From assembly GCF_003259155.1 (NCBI RefSeq), contig NZ_QGMQ01000003.1, forward strand, positions 62,001 through 126,000: a DNA stretch of 64,000 nt, written 5' to 3'. Numbering within the stretch: the first letter of the stretch is position 1; every line of letters begins with the position of its first letter. The position numbers were made by a program, and so were the translations under genes. The DNA is from Marinimicrobium alkaliphilum (GTDB taxonomy: Bacteria; Pseudomonadota; Gammaproteobacteria; Pseudomonadales; Cellvibrionaceae). This document shows positions 1 through 7,183 of this stretch, in pieces. Under the pieces are notes generated by a model that was given only the letters and a program-made list of their open reading frames with translations, made no database searches and had not been told where the DNA came from.

Positions 1-1
1 C

Positions 2-616
2 TACCGCGACAGTATTGTCGGCGTGGGCACCGGCTCCACCGCCGCACTTTTTATTGATGAGCTGGGCAAGATCAAAGACGAGTTCAAGGGTGCAGTCGCC
101 AGTTCCGACGCCTCCGCCCGGCAACTCGAAGACCTGGGCATTGAGGTCTACGACCTCAACTCCGTCAACGAACTGATCGTGTATGTGGACGGCGCCGATG
201 AAAGCAACCCGCAACTGGAACTGATCAAAGGCGGTGGTGCGGCACTGACGCGCGAGAAAATCGTGACTGCCGTGGCCAAGGAGTTCATCTGTATCGCCGA
301 TGAAAGCAAGTGGGTCCGGGTGCTGGGGGACTTTCCCCTGCCGGTGGAAGTGATTCCCATGGCGCGCTCCTATGTCGCCCGGCAGCTGGTCAAGATGGGC
401 GGGCGCCCCATCTATCGCGAGGGGGTGGTCACCGACAACGGCAATGTCATTCTGGACGTGTACGACTTTGACATCCCCGAGCCCCGCAAAACGGAGACCG
501 CCATCAACCAGATCCCGGGAGTGGTGACCAACGGCCTGTTTGCCTTGCGCCCGGCGGACGTGCTGCTGCTCGGCAGCGCCGACGGGGTCAAGGAAATCCA
601 CCCCGGGATGACCTAG
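2..616 (+). CDS. rpiA: Ribose-5-phosphate isomerase A (5' truncated)
   Basis: Interconverts ribose 5-phosphate and ribulose 5-phosphate in the non-oxidative pentose phosphate pathway (cytosol). The frame is open from the window edge, and the true start lies upstream. Visible family marks are the phosphate-binding [13 protein letters not shown] near the start, the acidic VDGADE motif, the [11 protein letters not shown] segment with the catalytic base region, and the DESKWV stretch. About 200 codons remain of a usual ~220, so only roughly the first 20 residues are missing. It is followed 12 nt later by trmO on the same strand and may share its transcript. The identification is secure; only the start is unknown. 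Confidence 0.95.
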   Translation, partial: YRDSIVGVGTGSTAALFIDELGKIKDEFKGAVASSDASARQLEDLGIEVYDLNSVNELIVYVDGADESNPQLELIKGGGAALTREKIVTAVAKEFICIADESKWVRVLGDFPLPVEVIPMARSYVARQLVKMGGRPIYREGVVTDNGNVILDVYDFDIPEPRKTETAINQIPGVVTNGLFALRPADVLLLGSADGVKEIHPGMT

Positions 617-628
617 ACCGACGCACCC

Positions 629-1366
629 ATGGCGCACACCTTCGACACCATTGCCATTGCCCACACCGGCTTCAAAGAGAAATTCGGTATTCCCCGGCAG
701 CCGGGCCTGGCGCCCGCCGCCCGGGGACAATTGGAAATTCTGCCGCCCTACGACCAGCCCGAGGCGTTCGATGGGCTGGAACAGTGCAGTCACCTGTGGT
801 TGCAGTTCGTGTTCCACCGGGCCAGCTCCGACCAGTGGCGCCCCCGGGTGCGCCCCCCGCGCCTGGGGGGGCAGAAAAGTCTGGGGGTTTTCGCAACCCG
901 CGCGCCAGTGCGCCCCAACCCCATTGGCTTGTCGGTGGTGCGCTACGAGGGATTGCACAGGCGCGAGGGCAAGCTCTGGCTGGACGTCTCAGGGGTCGAT
1001 CTGCTCGACGGCACACCGATTCTGGATATCAAGCCCTACGTGCCCTATGTCGATGCGCTGACAGCCGCCGAAAACCGGGTGGCGTCCGCGCCGCCGACAC
1101 AGCTCCCGATCCGCTTTACCCCGGCCAGCGTTCAAGCCTGCGCCGACTATCACACCGACACCGGCATCGACTTGCACGCCCTGATTGCTCAGGTACTCGC
1201 GCAAGACCCGCGACCGCGCTATCAAGCACCGGACCCCGAGCGACGCTACGGGATGCGCCTCTATGATCGAGATGTGCACTGGCACTACCGACAGGCAGCA
1301 TCAGAACAAGACACGACGTGGGAAATAGAGGTTGTGGACTTGGTGGTGCCGAAAGACAGCCGCTAG
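629..1366 (+). CDS. trmO: tRNA (t6A37) N6-methyltransferase TrmO (TsaA/YaeB family)
   Basis: Uses S-adenosylmethionine to methylate threonylcarbamoyladenosine at position 37 of certain tRNAs. The 245-residue product begins with the family pattern IAIAHTGFKEKFGIPRQPGL. It then has DGLEQCSHLWLQFVFH, and RAPVRPNPIGLSVV typical of the SAM-binding beta-barrel domain (about residues 1-150). The C-terminal YaeB-type extension is also present. The ATG has no clear Shine-Dalgarno sequence but lies 12 nt after the rpiA stop, which fits translational coupling. Its stop shares bases with the stop of the convergent small gene (CTAG at 1363-1366). The family assignment is strong; the substrate is known from E. 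coli TrmO and inferred here. Confidence 0.92.
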   Translation: MAHTFDTIAIAHTGFKEKFGIPRQPGLAPAARGQLEILPPYDQPEAFDGLEQCSHLWLQFVFHRASSDQWRPRVRPPRLGGQKSLGVFATRAPVRPNPIGLSVVRYEGLHRREGKLWLDVSGVDLLDGTPILDIKPYVPYVDALTAAENRVASAPPTQLPIRFTPASVQACADYHTDTGIDLHALIAQVLAQDPRPRYQAPDPERRYGMRLYDRDVHWHYRQAASEQDTTWEIEVVDLVVPKDSR

Positions 1367-1713
1367 CGACGCCAGCGAGCCAGGGCAATCAGTACAAGGC
1401 CCAGGAGAATAAGCAGCAGGATGGTCGGTTCGCCCAACCGGGTGGTAAAGCCTTGAGCGTAGGGCAAGGCATCCAAGCCACCTTGCGCCGACGCCGCGCG
1501 CCGCTCCGCAATAGACCGGGGGACCTGAGCGTCCAGCCCTGAATCGAAGGTCATGTTCGACCAATCGACGTCCTGCAAGACGTCAGAGTCATCCTTCAAG
1601 GGGGCAAGTGGATCCGGTTCCCGTTCAAAAGCCGTAAAATCGCCCTCACCGTGCACCGATGGCGCGACACCGGCAACCAGCAGACTGCACCATAAAAGCG
1701 CTTTGATCCGCAT
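1363..1713 (-). CDS. Small secreted protein with PEP-CTERM-like C-terminal anchor, unknown function
   Basis: The 116-residue product has an N-terminal signal peptide (about residues 1-22, cut after VHGE or nearby). A polar, acidic middle contains no recognised domain. The C-terminus reads GEPTILLLILLGLVLIALARWRR. A Glu-Pro pair, a ~17-residue hydrophobic helix and a terminal Arg cluster in this order are the layout of PEP-CTERM / exosortase-type sorting signals, although the canonical V-P-E-P is reduced to G-E-P. It could equally be a simple single-pass tail anchor. An AAGGTG ribosome site precedes the ATG. Transcription converges on trmO, and the two stop codons overlap. No exosortase is encoded in the window. 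Confidence 0.65.
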   Translation of the reverse strand: MRIKALLWCSLLVAGVAPSVHGEGDFTAFEREPDPLAPLKDDSDVLQDVDWSNMTFDSGLDAQVPRSIAERRAASAQGGLDALPYAQGFTTRLGEPTILLLILLGLVLIALARWRR

Positions 1714-1832
1714 GAGCTATACACCTTGGGCGTTTGGAGGAATTTACGTATTCGACGTTTCTAAAGACCATAATGATAACACGCCTGTCAAGTTATCCGA
1801 CACCCCAGCCCGGCCAAGTTAGTGGGCGGACG

Positions 1833-1856
1833 ACCACAGCCCCTGGAAGCTGTGGT
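1833..1856. other. 8-bp perfect stem-loop upstream of serA
   Basis: ACCACAGC (1833-1840) and GCTGTGGT (1849-1856) are perfect complements around an 8-nt loop, in the 263-bp gap between the divergent small gene and serA. A T-rich stretch follows nine bases later (1865-1871). This could be a weak terminator of an upstream leader transcript or a structured serA leader. I see nothing else recognisable in this gap. Confidence 0.4.
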
Positions 1857-1976
1857 ATCATTCGCGTTTTTTACGACTCCCCCAAATCAGGGCCAAAATC
1901 CGGGCACCCACCCGCCACCCGTGGGCGCGCGCCCGTCGGCTTTGTCCCCATTCAAAGCGCTATTCTGAGGTCATTC

Positions 1977-3206
1977 ATGAGCAGAGTCTCTCTGGACAAA
2001 GACAAGATCAAGTTCCTGCTGCTGGAAGGCGTCCACCAATCGGCAGTGGACACCCTGAACGCGGACGGCTACCACAACATCGAATACCACAAGACCGCTC
2101 TGGCCGAAGACGAGCTGATCGAACGCATTCAGGATGCGCATTTTGTCGGCCTGCGCTCACGCACCCAGCTGACCCGTCGGGTACTGGAGAACGCCCCCAA
2201 GCTGGTCGCCGCCGGCTGCTTTTGTATCGGTACCAACCAAGTGGATCTGCAGGCCGCCCAGGAGCACGGGGTCGCCGTATTTAACGCGCCTTTTTCCAAC
2301 ACCCGCTCAGTGGCCGAACTGGTATTGGCCGAGGCCATCCTGCTACTGCGCGGTATACCCGCCAAAAACGCGGGCTGCCACCGCGGGGGCTGGGAAAAAT
2401 CCGCCGTCGGCTCTTACGAAATCCGGGGCAAGACGCTGGGTCTGATCGGCTACGGTTCGATCGGCAGCCAGCTCAGTGTGTTGGCCGAATCCCTGGGCAT
2501 GAAAGTGTGCTTCTACGATGTGGTCACCAAACTGCCCCTGGGCAACGCCGAGCAGGTCCGCAGCCTGAAGGAACTGCTTTCCAAGGCCGACATTATCAGC
2601 CTGCATGTGCCCGAAACCCCGGCCACCAAAAATATGATCGGCACCGCCGAGTTGGCCCAGATGAAGCAGGGCGCGATCCTGATCAACGCTTCGCGCGGTA
2701 CCGTCATTGATATCGACGCGCTGGCAGACGCCGTCAAAAAGGAACACCTGTCCGGCGCTGCCATCGACGTCTTCCCGGTAGAGCCCAAAGGCAATAATGA
2801 AGAGTTCGTCAGCCCCCTGCGCGGGCTCGACAATGTCATTCTGACCCCGCACATCGGCGGCTCCACCGTAGAAGCTCAGGCGAATATTGGCGTGGAAGTG
2901 GCCGAAAAGCTGGTGATGTACTCGGACAACGGCACCACCATCAGCTCGGTCAACTTCCCGGAAGTGGCCTTGCCCGGACACCCCGGCGCCCACCGCCTGT
3001 TGCACGTGCACGCCAACGTGCCGGGGGTCATGTCGGCCATCAACCGGGTATTTTCCGACAACGATATCAATATTACGGCCCAGTACCTCCAAACCAACGA
3101 CAAGGTGGGGTATGTTGTATTAGACGTCAACTCCCCCTACAGCGAAAAAGCCCTGGACGAATTACGCCAGATTCCGGGCACGATTCGCTGTCGCGTACTG
3201 TTTTAA
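1977..3206 (+). CDS. serA: D-3-phosphoglycerate dehydrogenase
   Basis: First step of serine synthesis: NAD-dependent oxidation of 3-phosphoglycerate in the cytosol. The start at 1977 (MSRVSLDKDKIKFLLLEG) gives 409 residues, the length of E. coli SerA, and has a GAGG ribosome site. The frame stays open further upstream, but that part lacks family sequence. The Rossmann motif GLIGYGSIGSQ lies near residue 155. INASRGT supplies the substrate Arg, FPVEPKG the catalytic Glu and LTPHIGGST the catalytic His. Residues ~335-409 form the C-terminal ACT domain (HVHANVPGVMSAIN), which in E. coli binds the feedback inhibitor serine. It appears monocistronic. Confidence 0.96.
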   Translation: MSRVSLDKDKIKFLLLEGVHQSAVDTLNADGYHNIEYHKTALAEDELIERIQDAHFVGLRSRTQLTRRVLENAPKLVAAGCFCIGTNQVDLQAAQEHGVAVFNAPFSNTRSVAELVLAEAILLLRGIPAKNAGCHRGGWEKSAVGSYEIRGKTLGLIGYGSIGSQLSVLAESLGMKVCFYDVVTKLPLGNAEQVRSLKELLSKADIISLHVPETPATKNMIGTAELAQMKQGAILINASRGTVIDIDALADAVKKEHLSGAAIDVFPVEPKGNNEEFVSPLRGLDNVILTPHIGGSTVEAQANIGVEVAEKLVMYSDNGTTISSVNFPEVALPGHPGAHRLLHVHANVPGVMSAINRVFSDNDINITAQYLQTNDKVGYVVLDVNSPYSEKALDELRQIPGTIRCRVLF

Positions 3207-3260
3207 CGAGGTCCCGCGGGCACTTTAAACCACGTGCCATATGGACTAGAGTATTGAGAA

Positions 3261-3276
3261 GCGGGCCCAGGCCCGC
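3261..3276. other. GC-rich stem-loop after serA
   Basis: GCGGGCC (3261-3267) and GGCCCGC (3270-3276) form a 7-bp stem 55 nt after the serA stop and 31 nt before the next gene. There is no T-run, so a terminator role is uncertain. It may be part of the leader of the downstream lipoprotein. Confidence 0.35.
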
Positions 3277-3306
3277 GCCTAAATAACCAAATAAAAGGAT
3301 TTCGTC

Positions 3307-4188
3307 ATGCGAGTAACTCTCCCTATTCACAGACTCCAGCCCATTCTCTGGGCCAGTATTCTGCTTACTCTGGCAGCTTGCGGCGGTAGCAGCAGTGATG
3401 ACCAAGCTAACGGCAACGGCTATGAAGGTGAAGAGTCGGCGGCCGAAATCTCCGTCGACAACCAGGGCGACATCGCCATGGCCGCCCGCGCCAGCACCGA
3501 AGACGCCATCGTTCAGTTTCAGGGGGCAGACCTGCCCGGCCTGCCCATGGGCGTAAGCCTCGATCAAGCGCACAATGAACGAGTGGGCGACACCAGCCTC
3601 GGCCTGATTGCTCAGGCCCAGCCCAGCGGCGCCTCAACCCAGACCATCGAGGGTGAGTGCGGCGGTAATGCTCAGTTCAATTTTGAGGACGGCGACACTC
3701 AGGTGGGCCACATCCAGTACAATAACTTCTGCGCCGGTGAGAGCGACGATACGGTGGTTATCAACGGTCGGGTCGACTTTGAAATGAGCGACAGCTTTTA
3801 TGAAGTTCGCTACAACAATGTGACCTTCACTTACCTGGGAGAAACCCACACCCTCAACAGCACCATCAGCTGCGACCTTGGGGGCACCGGCGAATGCAGC
3901 TACAGCTCCGACTTCAGCGGCTCCGACGGCCGCACCTACCGCGCCTCCAACACCCAGGTCAGCGGCAATGAAAGCACCGGCTACAACGTCAGTGCGCGGG
4001 TCTATGACCCGGACCACGGTTACGTGGATTACCAGGCCAGCGGCATCACCCTGTGCAGTGGCGGCGGCATTGGCAGCGGCAACATTACCGTTTCCGACAG
4101 CAGCGGTTCGGTACTGGAGATCACCTTTACCAGCTGTGACAGCATGACCGTTACCTACGACGGTGTTTCTGAGACCTTCAGCCAGTAA
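3307..4188 (+). CDS. Lipoprotein of unknown function, paralogue 1
   Basis: The 293-residue product has a type II signal peptide with lipobox LAAC at residues 22-25, followed by GGSSSDD and an acidic, Gly/Asn-rich tether. No Asp stands at +2, so outer-membrane sorting is expected. The mature part has several Cys pairs (GECGG, NNFC, SCDLGG, GECSY, LCSGG, TSCDS) and alternating polar/hydrophobic strands, suggesting a secreted beta-rich fold with disulfides. The C-terminal half matches the next gene: GECGG, then YDPDHGYVDYQASGITLC, then SGNI, then SCDSMTVT. It heads a co-directional set with a second lipoprotein and a barrel. The start has an AAAAGGA ribosome site. I do not recognise the family. 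Confidence 0.8.
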   Translation: MRVTLPIHRLQPILWASILLTLAACGGSSSDDQANGNGYEGEESAAEISVDNQGDIAMAARASTEDAIVQFQGADLPGLPMGVSLDQAHNERVGDTSLGLIAQAQPSGASTQTIEGECGGNAQFNFEDGDTQVGHIQYNNFCAGESDDTVVINGRVDFEMSDSFYEVRYNNVTFTYLGETHTLNSTISCDLGGTGECSYSSDFSGSDGRTYRASNTQVSGNESTGYNVSARVYDPDHGYVDYQASGITLCSGGGIGSGNITVSDSSGSVLEITFTSCDSMTVTYDGVSETFSQ

Positions 4189-4195
4189 TCCCGCC

Positions 4196-4257
4196 CCGAC
4201 GACCGGCGGGGGCTGCACCCTCGTCGGTCACCCCCCGGTCGCCAAAGACGTTTTTTT
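4196..4257 (+). terminator. Possible terminator or attenuator between the two lipoprotein genes
   Basis: This is a GC-rich self-complementary stretch: CCGACGA (4196-4202) with TCGTCGG (4221-4227), or alternatively GACCGG (4201-4206) with CCGGTC (4235-4240). Seven T residues follow at 4251-4257. The T-run starts about ten bases after the stem, which is long for an intrinsic terminator. The two mutually exclusive stems could allow partial readthrough into the next lipoprotein gene. Confidence 0.35.
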
Positions 4258-4397
4258 ATAGATAATGAGACCTACATCACGCCTTAGGACCTTCTAACTG
4301 AAGCCAAAGTAGGTTATGTTGTTTTATACGCCAAGCACCGCTAGCCGTCGGGTGCCACAAAAACCTTATCTTCGCGCTGACACAACAGGTAACCACT

Positions 4398-5330
4398 ATG
4401 AAATCCCAAACCAACACCCACGCTCTGTGGATCACTCTGCTGCTCGCGGCCTCTCTGGGCTTGAGCGGCTGCCTTCTCGATGACAACGATGACGACGTCG
4501 CCGATACCAACGGCAATGGCGGCGGTAGCGGTGCCGACGAAGTCACCGAAATGCCCGAATACACCGGCAACACCGAGGCTGCGGTCGTCACCGAAGAAAA
4601 CGGCGTCGAAATTTCGATGACCGGCCACCAAGGCGCTCAGACCGCGATCGAGTACGAACAGGCCACCCAGTTGCCGGTGCCCACAGGCATCAGCGCCAGT
4701 GGCGGCGACAGCCTGACCGACCTGCTGGGCAGCCTGAGCAGTGACCTGGTGCAGAGCGACGCAGCCCTGCCCACGGGCGCCATTACCGTGCGCCGTGAAG
4801 AAGGTGAATGTGGCGGCGAAGTCACTCTGTCCCTCGGTGGCCAGTTGGACTACCAGAACTACTGTACCGTCGAATCCGGCGTGGAGTTGGTGGTCAACGG
4901 GCCGGTGCAATTCGAGGAAGACGCCAACGGCGTGCGCACGCTGGGCCTGCGCGGTGTGACCATCGCGGCTCCGGGCAAAACCACTACGCTGACCGCCGAC
5001 GTCACCTGCTACACCCAGGAAACGCCCCGTCGCTGCTACTTCGACACCAATATTGAACTGGACAACGGTGAGGTTCAACGGATTGAAAATGCGCAGGTTA
5101 CCCAAGACGAAAGCAATGGCACCTATGACTTCAGCCTCCGGATATTCGATCCCTTCCATGGCTATACTGATGTCATTGGCACGGGTCTTCTGCTCTGTGC
5201 AACCGGTGGTTTTTCGACCGGAAATATGGTCGGCAGCGTCGACGGACTCGAGCTTTACACCATCGATTTCAGCAATTGCTCTACCATGACCCTGACACTC
5301 TTCGGGGATACCGATGAGGTGTCGCAGTAA
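4398..5330 (+). CDS. Lipoprotein of unknown function, paralogue 2
   Basis: The 310-residue product has a signal peptide with lipobox LSGC near residue 25, then an Asp/Asn/Gly-rich tether (LLDDNDDD). It is a diverged tandem copy of the preceding gene: GECGG, then QNYC, then LVVNGPVQFEE, then CYTQETPRRCYF, then FDPFHGYTDVIGTGLLLC, then SGN-like TGNM, then CSTMTLT. The same Cys pairs occur at comparable spacing. Residues directly after the lipid Cys are Leu-Leu-Asp. The next gene, a predicted barrel, starts 55 nt after its stop. Tandem duplication followed by divergence is the simplest history. The function is unknown. Confidence 0.8.
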   Translation: MKSQTNTHALWITLLLAASLGLSGCLLDDNDDDVADTNGNGGGSGADEVTEMPEYTGNTEAAVVTEENGVEISMTGHQGAQTAIEYEQATQLPVPTGISASGGDSLTDLLGSLSSDLVQSDAALPTGAITVRREEGECGGEVTLSLGGQLDYQNYCTVESGVELVVNGPVQFEEDANGVRTLGLRGVTIAAPGKTTTLTADVTCYTQETPRRCYFDTNIELDNGEVQRIENAQVTQDESNGTYDFSLRIFDPFHGYTDVIGTGLLLCATGGFSTGNMVGSVDGLELYTIDFSNCSTMTLTLFGDTDEVSQ

Positions 5331-5385
5331 AACCTTCCCGGGCGGGTCTAACCAGACCCGCCCCGTTTGCCCCCGGAAGACGCCC

Positions 5386-6183
5386 ATGCGGCTTTTCTCT
5401 CCCCTGATTTTCCTCGCCCTTGCCCTTGTTGGCCTGCCCAACGACGTGCGCGCGCAGGCGCAATTTGACCTCAGCCCAATGCTCAGCCACTACCGCCACC
5501 GGGAAACCACCGACGACGGACGAACACTTAACCGCGAGCGGGGCATGCTGTACGGAGTTGCGCTGAGCACCCGTTACCCACTGGGACCCCAGTGGTACGG
5601 ACGGGCACACGGACAATGGATGGGCGGGCGTATCGATTACACCGGTGTCACCCAGGCCAACCGGCCTCTGAGCACCCACACAGAGTACGATGATCGCCGC
5701 CTGGGGTTGGCATTGGAACACTGTCTGGGGCAGTGCCGCACGCGCTTATCCGCTGGCGTGGAACATACCCGGCGCGAGCGGGACATCCGACCGACCTCTG
5801 ACAGCCTACGTCTGTTTGAAACCTTCACCGGCTGGGATTGGCATCTGGGCGCCAGTCAGCGACTCCTGGCGCCGCTCACAGTAAACGCGCGCGCCGTTTA
5901 TAGCCGCAGCGCCACAGTGAGACCGGATTTGAGTGTGATTGGGTACGGCACACCGACGGTGCCGCTGCCCAGCAGTTGGGGCGCGGACCTGGGGCTGGAT
6001 TGGTCACTGATCAGTCGCAACGGTCTCGATGGGAAAGTCTTTATTCAGTATGAATGGCGCGAAAGTCCGAGCAGTGACGCTGTCCAGGTCAGCAATGCAC
6101 GCGGTCAGCAGATCAGCGTCAACCAACCCAACACCCGGGTCGAGCAGTGGCAGCTGGGCCTGAGCCTGACCTGGCGGCGCTAA
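5386..6183 (+). CDS. Predicted outer-membrane beta-barrel protein
   Basis: The start chosen is the ATG at 5386 (MRLFSPLIFLALALVG). It gives a clean signal peptide ending RAQA, whereas an upstream in-frame ATG at 5314 would add a polar leader and overlap the preceding gene. The mature ~240 residues show alternating aromatic/small residues with short turns (for example GRAHGQWMGGRIDY, WDWHLGASQRLL, GKVFIQYEWRES) and end LGLSLTWRR. This layout is expected for an outer-membrane barrel of about 10-12 strands, although the last residue is not aromatic. It is the third member of the lipoprotein-lipoprotein-barrel set, so a shared surface complex is plausible. No named family is recognised. Confidence 0.7.
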   Translation: MRLFSPLIFLALALVGLPNDVRAQAQFDLSPMLSHYRHRETTDDGRTLNRERGMLYGVALSTRYPLGPQWYGRAHGQWMGGRIDYTGVTQANRPLSTHTEYDDRRLGLALEHCLGQCRTRLSAGVEHTRRERDIRPTSDSLRLFETFTGWDWHLGASQRLLAPLTVNARAVYSRSATVRPDLSVIGYGTPTVPLPSSWGADLGLDWSLISRNGLDGKVFIQYEWRESPSSDAVQVSNARGQQISVNQPNTRVEQWQLGLSLTWRR

Positions 6184-6189
6184 CCCCGC

Positions 6190-7149
6190 TCACCCCTCCA
6201 GCCAGCGCGCCAGATGCGCAAACACCGCGTCGCGGTAAATCGGCAGCTCCTTGACCAGGTGGTGGCGGGCATCGTCGATCATCCGAATCTCGGCATTGGG
6301 CAATTTACCGCTGATCTGGTTGAGATTGTAGCGCCAGTCCACGACCGTATCCCCCGTGCCCTGGACCACCAGCAAAGGCTTGTCTCGGTCCGGCAGATCC
6401 CGAAAGCGGGCATCCCAGGCCTTCATCGCCTTGACCCAGGCGACCGAGACCTGGCGGCTCTGAAGCGGGTCTTCCTGAGCCTGAAAATGATTGAAATCAT
6501 CGTCGTGGGAACTGGGCACAAACACCCGAGGCACGTGCGTCATCCAGCGCCCGAGCAGGCACAGGGTGATCCGCGATAGGGCCCAGCCCTTGGGCAACAA
6601 CAATGGGGCCAGCAGCGCCACCCGGTCAAAGCGCGGGCGATGCAACCACTGATGAATCAATAGCGTCGTGCCCCCAGTGCTCTGGCCGACGGCGTGAAGC
6701 GGCCCGGGCAGGTGCGGCTCAGCGGCGTCCAGCAGAGCGTCGAGCACCTCGGCATATCGCTCAAAGCGATCAATGGCCGCCGGCTCGCCACTGCTCAGCC
6801 CGTGGCCGGGCAAATCAAAGGCGAGCACGCCATAACCCTGGGCCAGGGCGAAATCGATCAAGTGATTGTAGTAGCCAATGTGATCGAAGTAGCCGTGCAC
6901 CACCACCAACGTCGCTTTCGCCCTGGCGGGCAGCCAGTAGTGACAGGCAATATCAAACCCACCAAGGGGAAGCTTGCCAAAACCGTGCACCAGACCGCGC
7001 TCCGGGTCAGCGCCCGGCAAGTCATAAAATTCCAGGTAGGTTTGGGCGAGCGGATCCTGCCCGAAGCGGTCCGCAGCCGGGTCAAAGGTCAGCGGCGGCA
7101 GTGCCGCCGCCAGCTGTTGCAGGCGTTCAACGTCGATCAACATCCTCAA
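6190..7149 (-). CDS. Alpha/beta hydrolase (serine aminopeptidase / lysophospholipase-like)
   Basis: The 319-residue cytosolic hydrolase has no signal peptide. The oxyanion-type motif VVVHGYFDH lies at about 83-90. The nucleophile elbow is GQSTGG with Ser157. The acid is probably the Asp in QGTGDTVVDW, and the base His lies in DARHHLVKE. The pattern matches the Hydrolase_4 group (lysophospholipase, monoacylglycerol lipase). The GH9 gene ends 34 nt upstream on the same strand, so the two are likely co-transcribed. An esterase acting on decorated oligosaccharides is possible, but the substrate cannot be read from the sequence. Its end lies 6 nt from the convergent barrel gene. Confidence 0.85.
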   Translation of the reverse strand: MRMLIDVERLQQLAAALPPLTFDPAADRFGQDPLAQTYLEFYDLPGADPERGLVHGFGKLPLGGFDIACHYWLPARAKATLVVVHGYFDHIGYYNHLIDFALAQGYGVLAFDLPGHGLSSGEPAAIDRFERYAEVLDALLDAAEPHLPGPLHAVGQSTGGTTLLIHQWLHRPRFDRVALLAPLLLPKGWALSRITLCLLGRWMTHVPRVFVPSSHDDDFNHFQAQEDPLQSRQVSVAWVKAMKAWDARFRDLPDRDKPLLVVQGTGDTVVDWRYNLNQISGKLPNAEIRMIDDARHHLVKELPIYRDAVFAHLARWLEG

Positions 7150-7183
7150 AGTATGCCAGAGACCCGAGCGGCCCGCCTACCTT

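Noticed and set aside
1734-1976. Upstream extension of serA
   Set aside because: The added residues are unlike any SerA. The ATG at 1977 has a ribosome site and gives the standard length.
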